A stretch of 45,794 nucleotides of DNA, taken from the NCBI GenBank assembly GCA_017645905.1, contig JAGCNO010000046.1, positions 1 to 45,794 on the forward strand, given 5' to 3'. Shown here piece after piece: positions 39,544 to 45,794 of the stretch. The notes under the pieces are model-generated. The model ran no database searches. It saw only the letters and a list, made by a program, of their open reading frames with translations, and was not told the origin of the DNA. The position numbers and the translations under genes are program-made. How positions within the stretch are numbered: the first letter of the stretch is position 1; the number at the start of each line of letters is the position of its first letter. Source of the DNA: Prevotella sp. (GTDB lineage: Bacteria > Bacteroidota > Bacteroidia > Bacteroidales > Bacteroidaceae).

Positions 39544-42500
39544 TTATTCTTCCCCGGCCATTATTGAAATCACTGTGGCAATGTCGGCCACGTCTACAGA
39601 GCCGTCGCCGTTGACATCGGCGTCTTCCTCGGGAATGGTAGCATCGCCGGCCATGCGGCTGATGATGCTTGAGATGTCGGCCACGTCTACGGCACCGTCG
39701 TTGTTGACATCGCCCATGTTGCTCATGACAATGATCTTGGCTATGGTGTCGTTGTGCTCCTTCTCAGCGTCGGTGATGCCGTTGATGGGGATGGTGAGTC
39801 CCTTCCAGCCTTTATAGATGGTGACGGGCTGTGCATTTTTGTCGGTGAAGGGTCGCACGACGCCGGTGTAGTTGTTTAAGTAGGGGCGCTGTGAGAAGGA
39901 CATGGTGCACTTCAGCCACTCTCCGTTTTCAAGATAATAATAGTTTTCAGGAACGTGGATTTTGGTTTTCATGGCGAGGTATCCGCGCAGATTGCCATTG
40001 CCGTCTGATGCTAACGAGGTGGCCTTTCCGCTCTCGTAGAAGATGGCCTTTCCCGATGTGGAGCGATAGATGAAGGGTATGCCTGCCTTTGAGTCGTCTA
40101 TTGGCTCTAAGCAGAGCTTTGTGTAGTCGCTGGTGACACCCACTATCTGGTACATGGTGATGTCGTCGGTAGTGGTGATGGTGTAAGGCAGACAGGCTAC
40201 GTTCCACTGTCCCGGCTCTACATCAATCTTGTAGAGCGGTGTGTGCTTGAGGACGAAGTCGGTAGCGCACCACCATCCTTCGCGCTTGTCGCCATTGGTG
40301 CTCTTTGTGTTGCCTATCTCGTGCCAGGCGTTGTCTGTGGCTCCGCTCTTAGACCCTACGAAGCCTATGGTCACGGTGTCGCCCTCGTCGACGTAGATGG
40401 GCATGGTGGTGGTGAGCGTCTGCCATCGGTCGGCGGTGCTGACGGTGGGCAGGTCGAAGTAGTCGGCAGCTAGTACGGGTGTGGTGACGGTCTCACCGCC
40501 AACAGTCAGGTAGGCATGCTGGTCGCTGATGCAGTAGTGCTCGGTCGTGGCCTTGCACTCCAGGGTGTAGAGTCCGTGGGTGAGTCCCTTAACGTCCTGC
40601 TTCACCTCCATGGTCTTTGCTGTGCCTTCTGAGGCGCTGATGCCACTCCACCAGGCGTTCCAGAAGGTCACGCCGTCCTTGCTGTTGGTGCGCTGGTCGC
40701 CTTCGGTATAGGTGCCGCACTTTGTGGTCCACCCATCGGCGGAGGCGAACTGCGGCTGTTTGGGCTGCGTGGCGGCAGTGGTCATGGGCAGGTATTCGTC
40801 GATAGCGGCCTGTAGAGCAGCATAGTGGCTGAGGATGAAATCGGGAGAGCCGTTTCCGGCCGTTTCAAGAATGCTCTTGAGTTCATCGCTGCCATTCAGT
40901 TTCAGTGCTTCCAGTGCGGTAGCCTTCTCGGTGAGGTCGTTCAGCTGTGGGATGACGTTGTAAGCCTGTATGGCTTGTGCCACGGCCCGCTCCAGTGCGA
41001 ACAGAGCAGCTTGGTCATTGGTTGTAGTGGCTGTCAACACTTCGTTAATGAAGAAGTTGAGGTCAGGGTGGAGGGTATTGTAGCTCTTGAATGCCTGTGC
41101 TCTCAGCCGTGCTTTCTCTATGCCGTCGGCGATGGCCTCTTCCTCGGTGTCGAATAGCTGTGCGAGGAGCAGGTTGTCGAACTGCGTCTTAGCTCCCATC
41201 ATACGGCAGGTCAGCAGCACCTTGGAGTAGTCGCCGGAATTGAACGTCTCATACTGTGTGAGCCAGTTGTTGGTGGTGTTCTGTAAACTTAAGATGGTCT
41301 TGGCATTGGAAGTGCCGTTGGCGGTGAAGCCGAACTGCGAGAACAATCCGGAAGTGTTGCATACAGAGGCGGAGAAGTAGTAGTCGGTGGCGGGTTTCAC
41401 GTCGAAGGCAGTCCTGATGGCCGACTCGGTGTTGGCCGTTCCGTTGCCGTAGGCGTGGAGGTATGGGCCGTTGTCGTAGCCGCCTATGGGCACAACCTGG
41501 AACCAAGGCTTTGCCAGCGGCTCGTCCTTTCCGTTGGTCCATCCGAAAGCACCCATGTCGAAGTTGCCGTTGGTGAAGATATTTCCGCCGATGTATTTGG
41601 TCACGCCGTCGAGCTCCACGGAGTCGCCAGCCCCGAGGTCTGAGCTGGCAGCGGTGACGATGTTCGAGTAGCGGTCCTTACGGTTGGCATCGATAATGTG
41701 TATGCGGTACTGGCAGCCGTTGGTGGCCTCACCGTCCTCGTAGGTCAATTTTCCCGGGGTCTCTCTCATCTTTGGCTGTGCGATGACTGTCCATTCGTCA
41801 GATGCCGACCTGCGTTTCTCCACCATGACGCTGACGTTCATCTCGCCGTTGGGGTCGTGCCAGGTGAGGGCTGCCGTGTGGGCGTTTTTGTCGAAGGTGA
41901 CGACGAGGTTGCTGGGGTCGCGCTGTGTGGGCACCTTCGGGGCATAGTTGAACTTGCCGGTGTAGGCCAGTCCGCCGTCGAGTGCTGCATACATCTCGCC
42001 GGCAGGGGTGAGCTTGCCGCTCTTGTAAAGACGTGACGGGTCGCGCTCGCCGTTCCAGTAGTAGTAACGCTCGACGTTGCTGTTTTCGTTAAGACCGGTG
42101 CAGATGCGCTGCAGGGCGTCGCGCACCTGTGTCTCGGACACACCGCTGGCAAAGGCACCATTGCTGTTCCACGAGGCTCCCCAGCACCACTCTGAAATCC
42201 AAATGGGTCGCTTGTATTTGTCGGCCCAGTTGTTGACGTTTCCGAAGTTGCCTTCCGGCCAGTAGCAGTGCAGGTCGATGATGTCGCAACGCCATCCCCG
42301 GGCATCGATGCTGTCGAGGAATTCGGCCAGGAAGCCGGTGGCGTTCCAGTAGTCGCTGCCGTCCCATGAGGCGGGCGAGCAAAGACGCATACCCGTGCGC
42401 ATCATGTTCTCCCAGTTGTTGAGGATGGTCTCCAAGTCTTGCGGGTGGTCGTCGGCCGAGTTTCGCGGCTCGTTGTTGTTCTTCGAGTGGGGCGACCATG

Positions 42501-43326
42501 TGGCACTTCCGATGGCGGACGACGAGGGGTAATCCTCATAGATGTGGTTGGGCACACACTCATAGTCGGGCGCCATGTCGTGGCCCTGGCTCCAGGTGTA
42601 GCTGCTCTGCACGTTGAGGGCTGCCATTGTGGTGGTGTTTAGGTCGTTGGCCAGCTGCTTCTTGCCGGCATCGTACCACTTAAATATACGGTACGACGAG
42701 ATGCTTTTGTCGAGCACGCCGGGCAGCACGCCAACCTCCAAGTCCTGATCGGCGGCGATGAAGCATCGGCTATAGCCACGACCGCCGGAGCGGTTGGCGA
42801 AGGTCACCATATAACCGCGTTTCAGCTTGAAGGAGCGAATGCGGTTGTTTAGCTTAGCGGCGCTGAGGGTGTTCATGTAGCCGCTGCTGTTCTCCAGCCC
42901 GAAGTCGTTGCACGACTCTCCCTGGAAGTTCTGCTCAGCATAGACGGTGAGGGGCTTGAAGTCATTGCCGTAGGGCAGGATGATGCAGCCGCGGTTGTAG
43001 AGCTTCACCTGGCAGTTGGTGTTGTTCACGGCCTTCTCTCCGTTCACTTTCACTCGTGTGGCCAGTAGTCTCAGGGCTGCCGAGGGCTTCACATTGCTGA
43101 GGATGAGCACAGCGTGGTCGGTGTTCTTGATGTCCACCATACCTGCACCGCTAAAGGGCGTCTCGCCGGTGATGATGTAGTCCACGTCGTCGGTCAGTTC
43201 TACCGTTGCCGTTACCTTTTCAACAGTAGTCTTCTGGTTGGCGGCAAAGCCAGTCGACGACAAAAGCGACAAGAGCAGAGCAATTGCCGTTGCCATTAAG
43301 TTTCTTCTGGAAATAGTTCTTTTCAT
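39544..43326 (-). CDS. Secreted GH128-like glycoside hydrolase with dockerin repeats
   Basis: This exported protein of 1260 residues has a signal peptide (residues 1 to about 29). From about residue 210 to 470 it has a catalytic core like the Asl1/GH128 beta-1,3-glucanase group: NNNEPRN gives a likely acid/base Glu at 286, DIIDLHCYWPEG follows, and PIWISEWCWG gives a likely nucleophile Glu at 379. A fibronectin-like part and two beta-rich, carbohydrate-binding-like regions follow (for example near ANTESAIRTAF and KTMEVKQDVKGLTHGLYTL). Residues about 1205-1260 hold two dockerin-type Ca-binding repeats (DVNNDGAVDVADI and DVNGDGSVDVADI). Family assignment is by motif memory and not certain. Confidence 0.78.
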   Translation of the reverse strand: MKRTISRRNLMATAIALLLSLLSSTGFAANQKTTVEKVTATVELTDDVDYIITGETPFSGAGMVDIKNTDHAVLILSNVKPSAALRLLATRVKVNGEKAVNNTNCQVKLYNRGCIILPYGNDFKPLTVYAEQNFQGESCNDFGLENSSGYMNTLSAAKLNNRIRSFKLKRGYMVTFANRSGGRGYSRCFIAADQDLEVGVLPGVLDKSISSYRIFKWYDAGKKQLANDLNTTTMAALNVQSSYTWSQGHDMAPDYECVPNHIYEDYPSSSAIGSATWSPHSKNNNEPRNSADDHPQDLETILNNWENMMRTGMRLCSPASWDGSDYWNATGFLAEFLDSIDARGWRCDIIDLHCYWPEGNFGNVNNWADKYKRPIWISEWCWGASWNSNGAFASGVSETQVRDALQRICTGLNENSNVERYYYWNGERDPSRLYKSGKLTPAGEMYAALDGGLAYTGKFNYAPKVPTQRDPSNLVVTFDKNAHTAALTWHDPNGEMNVSVMVEKRRSASDEWTVIAQPKMRETPGKLTYEDGEATNGCQYRIHIIDANRKDRYSNIVTAASSDLGAGDSVELDGVTKYIGGNIFTNGNFDMGAFGWTNGKDEPLAKPWFQVVPIGGYDNGPYLHAYGNGTANTESAIRTAFDVKPATDYYFSASVCNTSGLFSQFGFTANGTSNAKTILSLQNTTNNWLTQYETFNSGDYSKVLLTCRMMGAKTQFDNLLLAQLFDTEEEAIADGIEKARLRAQAFKSYNTLHPDLNFFINEVLTATTTNDQAALFALERAVAQAIQAYNVIPQLNDLTEKATALEALKLNGSDELKSILETAGNGSPDFILSHYAALQAAIDEYLPMTTAATQPKQPQFASADGWTTKCGTYTEGDQRTNSKDGVTFWNAWWSGISASEGTAKTMEVKQDVKGLTHGLYTLECKATTEHYCISDQHAYLTVGGETVTTPVLAADYFDLPTVSTADRWQTLTTTMPIYVDEGDTVTIGFVGSKSGATDNAWHEIGNTKSTNGDKREGWWCATDFVLKHTPLYKIDVEPGQWNVACLPYTITTTDDITMYQIVGVTSDYTKLCLEPIDDSKAGIPFIYRSTSGKAIFYESGKATSLASDGNGNLRGYLAMKTKIHVPENYYYLENGEWLKCTMSFSQRPYLNNYTGVVRPFTDKNAQPVTIYKGWKGLTIPINGITDAEKEHNDTIAKIIVMSNMGDVNNDGAVDVADISSIISRMAGDATIPEEDADVNGDGSVDVADIATVISIMAGEE

Positions 43327-43355
43327 TTTCTTTATAGTATTAGGTTAGTAATAAT

Positions 43356-44483
43356 TCAAATGTTATAGCCTATCGATGCCTTTATTTCCCAGTCGGTCAT
43401 CTTCACCCGTGTGTCGTCATACTTTGAGTCGAACTGGTGCCCCTGTCCTATGATGCCGAAGGAGAACCTTTTCCACCAGTAGGATGCTGCCACACGGGCG
43501 TCGAGGTTTAAGTTTATGCGCCCATTGTTGCTGGTGTTGCCGGTGTGCACCAGCTCTATGTCGGCCCAAGGGTCGTTCTCGTCATACTTCTCGTCATTAA
43601 TCTTGAGCGTGTAGTTCGACAGTCTCACCCTGTTAAGCAGGCTCACCACGGGCATGAGCACAAAATTGAATGTCCAGTTTCGTGCCGGCACCCAGTTGTA
43701 GGTGTAGCCCACGCCGATGCTTCCCTGATAGAGTTTCAGCGTTCCCACATTATTGGAAAATGCGGAGATCATGAAATTCCTTTTCTGTGAGAAGTCGAAC
43801 TTCTGGTAGTAGATCATCAGTCCTGCGAGAAACGAACCTGCCGAGCGTAGCTGTAGCGTTGATTGTCCGTAAGGGGCTGCTAATGAGAAGCGTTTGTTGT
43901 TGAACACCCAGTAGCCATCCAGCACCATCGACTCGATGTTCACCGGTTCTTCCAGCGCTTCTCCATTGCTGCTGATGTCAGCATATTTCTTTCCGTCAAC
44001 CTGCAGGTTCCGTATGGCAAAGTTGGGATTTCCGAATTCGAAACGGTGTACCCTCACATTGACTCCGTTAGCAGGCGTGGAGATGTTGAACGACAGGTTG
44101 ATGCCCTTGTTTCCCGTCACCGACAAGGAGTAGCCCAGTCCCCATCCGCGGTAGCCTGCCCAGAGTCCCACAGAATTGCCCACGGGAGGCTTAACCTTCA
44201 TGCTGAAATCGAAAGCAATGGAAGTTCTTGCATCTTCGGAGGTGTTCTGAGCGTAGGAGGTCATCGTCAGATCCAACTGGTCGGTATTGCCGCCAAGGAC
44301 CACGCGCCAAGGACGCTCGGGCAGTGCAATGTATCGTGGGTCGGTGCCCTTCACGTTCGAAGAGTCGAGAAACGCCACGACCTTCTGCATGAACGTGCGT
44401 TTCTGTGCCATAGTGCCCGTGGCAGACAGGCACAACAGCGACGTGAGGGCTATGGCCGGCAATATGCTATTCCGCAACTTCAA
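43356..44483 (-). CDS. DUF4421 family exported protein
   Basis: This is a putative outer-membrane beta-barrel protein of the DUF4421 family of Bacteroidales. I choose TTG at 44483, because MKLRNSILPAIALTSLL and the following LCLSATGTMA form a good signal peptide; the ATG at 44531 would put 16 unlikely residues before it. The gene start overlaps the end of hflX by 17 bases in another frame. Repeated aromatic-rich strands (VGLWAGYRGWGLGYSL, IGVGYTYNWVPARNWTF) and the last strand WEIKASIGYNI fit a barrel. Function unknown. Confidence 0.75.
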   Translation of the reverse strand: MKLRNSILPAIALTSLLCLSATGTMAQKRTFMQKVVAFLDSSNVKGTDPRYIALPERPWRVVLGGNTDQLDLTMTSYAQNTSEDARTSIAFDFSMKVKPPVGNSVGLWAGYRGWGLGYSLSVTGNKGINLSFNISTPANGVNVRVHRFEFGNPNFAIRNLQVDGKKYADISSNGEALEEPVNIESMVLDGYWVFNNKRFSLAAPYGQSTLQLRSAGSFLAGLMIYYQKFDFSQKRNFMISAFSNNVGTLKLYQGSIGVGYTYNWVPARNWTFNFVLMPVVSLLNRVRLSNYTLKINDEKYDENDPWADIELVHTGNTSNNGRINLNLDARVAASYWWKRFSFGIIGQGHQFDSKYDDTRVKMTDWEIKASIGYNI

Positions 44484-45720
44484 TGTCGTACAGGAAGTCG
44501 TTGTAGGGGTATTTCTGGACGTGCAGCTCACGTACTTTCTGGTAGAGTACGTGGCGCAGCTCGTCGATGTTCTGCTTCTGCTTGGCCGAGATGAAGAGGC
44601 AGTCGCCGTTGAGGCGTGCCATCCATGTCCGCTTCAGGTCGTCGAGAGAGATGTTCTCTTTCGTAGGCTCTGTCAGGTCATCCTCGTCCTGGGGAGTCCA
44701 ATGGTAGGCGTCCACCTTGTTGAACACCACCATTGATGGTGTCTCCTGACATCCCAGTTCGGCCAGCGTCTGCTCCACCACTTTAATTTGTTCTTCAAAG
44801 CCCGGGTGAGAGATGTCCACCACATGCACCAGCAGGTCGGCCTCACGCACCTCGTCGAGGGTGCTCTTGAACGACTCTACGAGGTCGGAGGGCAGCTTGC
44901 GGATGAAGCCCACGGTGTCGGCCAGCAGGAAGGGCAGGTTGTCGATGGTCACCTTGCGGACGGTGGTGTCGAGGGTGGCAAAGAGCTTGTCTTCGGCAAA
45001 GACCTCGCTCTTCGAGAGCAGGTTCATCATCGTCGACTTGCCTACGTTGGTATATCCCACGAGGGCCACACGGATGAGTCGTCCGCGGTTCTTCCTCTGG
45101 GTGGTCTTCTGCTGGTCAATCTCTGCCAGCCGTTGTTTGAGCAGCGTGATACGGTGGAGGATGATACGGCGGTCCATCTCTAACTGCGTCTCACCAGGGC
45201 CACGAAGACCCACGGTGCCCTTGCCGCCACCGCCGCCTGAGCCACCGCCCTGACGCTCCAGGTGAGTCCACAAACGTTGCAGTCGGGGCAGCATGTAGCG
45301 GTGCTGGGCCAGCTCCACCTGAGCCTTGGCCTCGGCGGTCTGGGCTCGCATGGCAAAGATGTCGAGGATAAGGCTGGTGCGGTCGAGTATCTTCACCTTC
45401 AGTTCCTGCTCAATGTTGCGTATCTGCTTGGCCGTCAGCTCGTCGTCGAAGATGACCATGCCAATCTCCTCGTCGGCATCCTCCTGCTGTTTGATATACT
45501 CCTTGATCTCCTGCAGCTTTCCGCTGCCAACGTAGGTCACGCTGCTGGGGCCTCCCACTCGTTGTGTAAAGCGCCTTACGGTACGTGCACCAGCGGTTGT
45601 GGCCAGGAACTCCAGCTCGTCGAGATATTCTTTTGTCTTGGCCTCGTCTTGGTTCGGCGTGATGAGTCCCACCAGCACCGCTGTCTCAGTTTTGGCCTCG
45701 GAAATAACAAATTCCTTCAT
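44467..45720 (-). CDS. hflX: GTPase HflX
   Basis: HflX is a ribosome-associated GTPase that can split stalled ribosomes. The 417 residues are usual. The N-terminal domain has VTYVGSGKLQEIKEYI and a Gly-rich stretch (GGGSGGGGGKG near 163-173, then GLRGPGETQLEMDRR), a hallmark of the family. The G domain has GYTNVGKST (G1), DTTVRK (G2), ADTVGFIRKLPSDLV (G3) and NKVDAY (G4). Cytosolic. A likely promoter (TAATTTTG on the minus strand, complement of 45751-45758) lies 30 bases upstream. Confidence 0.96.
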   Translation of the reverse strand: MKEFVISEAKTETAVLVGLITPNQDEAKTKEYLDELEFLATTAGARTVRRFTQRVGGPSSVTYVGSGKLQEIKEYIKQQEDADEEIGMVIFDDELTAKQIRNIEQELKVKILDRTSLILDIFAMRAQTAEAKAQVELAQHRYMLPRLQRLWTHLERQGGGSGGGGGKGTVGLRGPGETQLEMDRRIILHRITLLKQRLAEIDQQKTTQRKNRGRLIRVALVGYTNVGKSTMMNLLSKSEVFAEDKLFATLDTTVRKVTIDNLPFLLADTVGFIRKLPSDLVESFKSTLDEVREADLLVHVVDISHPGFEEQIKVVEQTLAELGCQETPSMVVFNKVDAYHWTPQDEDDLTEPTKENISLDDLKRTWMARLNGDCLFISAKQKQNIDELRHVLYQKVRELHVQKYPYNDFLYDIEVAE

Positions 45721-45750
45721 TCAAAATTGCAAAATATGTGAATTATGCTG

Positions 45751-45758
45751 CAAAATTA
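45751..45758 (-). promoter_or_regulatory. Promoter -7 box of hflX
   Basis: On the minus strand TAATTTTG, fitting TAnnTTTG, about 30 bases before the hflX ATG. A TTTG -33 word lies at the complement of 45783-45786, a slightly long spacing (24). Confidence 0.5.
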
Positions 45759-45794
45759 GCAAATCTTTGAGAAATACGCAAGCAAATAAAATAA

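Overview
The window looks like chromosomal DNA of a Bacteroidales bacterium, most likely a Prevotella-type genome. Three things support this. Promoters of the Bacteroidetes form (TTTG, about 20 bases, TAnnTTTG) lie upstream of many genes, often as TACCTTTGC. Several families are typical of the order (DUF6089, DUF6242, DUF4421 and DUF4932 proteins, duplicated OmpH/Skp, ExbB-ExbD-ExbD). The clusters infC-rpmI-rplT, recF-DUF721 and DUF6089-uppS-bamA-ompH-ompH are in their usual Bacteroidales order. No phage, plasmid, insertion sequence or CRISPR array is visible.

Layout. 0-2 kb: pyrK-pyrD (pyrimidine synthesis). 2-3.5 kb: infC-rpmI-rplT. 3.7-6.7 kb: galactose mutarotase plus a FucP-type sugar transporter, and rpiB. 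7-10.3 kb: a HAD phosphatase, the Fe-S carrier Mrp, recF and a DciA-like DUF721 protein. 10.4-14 kb: rhamnulose-1-phosphate aldolase, a rhamnogalacturonan acetylesterase-like enzyme and an MFS transporter, pointing to pectin and rhamnose use. 14-16.6 kb: a TPR protein, a divergent UDP-GlcNAc 2-epimerase homologue and a broken formylglycine-enzyme-like fragment. 17-25 kb: phenylacetate-CoA ligase, a DUF6242 lipoprotein, then the envelope cluster (DUF6089, uppS, bamA, two ompH). 25-29 kb: a macro-like protein, a DUF4932 metallopeptidase-like protein, a LUD protein, a CDF metal transporter, a frameshifted alpha-L-rhamnosidase remnant and two tRNAs. 29.4-33.3 kb: an ExbB/ExbD energy-transducing operon, folA and an AmpG-like transporter. 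33.6-39.5 kb: acetyl-CoA hydrolase/transferase, NhaC antiporter, MTA/SAH nucleosidase and recG. 39.5-45.7 kb: a large secreted GH128-like hydrolase with dockerin repeats, a DUF4421 protein and hflX.

The most unusual content is several layers of short repeats. (1) Runs of 7-base units, different at each locus, sit just upstream of many genes. At four genes for exported proteins (TPR protein, DUF6089 protein, BamA, first OmpH) a complementary run lies inside the signal-peptide coding sequence. The 5' region can therefore fold into a long hairpin that encloses the start region and whose 3' arm encodes the hydrophobic core of the signal peptide. (2) Similar 7-base runs are inserted in frame in pyrK and in the epimerase-like gene. 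Two large GC-rich palindromes are inserted in frame in recG, resembling in form the palindromic elements known from Rickettsia genes. (3) Five intergenic arrays share a 22-base unit with core AAAGAACGGCTTTTTC at an exact 22-base period, and one array has a 21-base period with core ACTACGACGTAGT. Together these suggest a repeat-generating process that shapes leaders, signal peptides and protein insertions. This is inference from the sequence and I know of no description of it.
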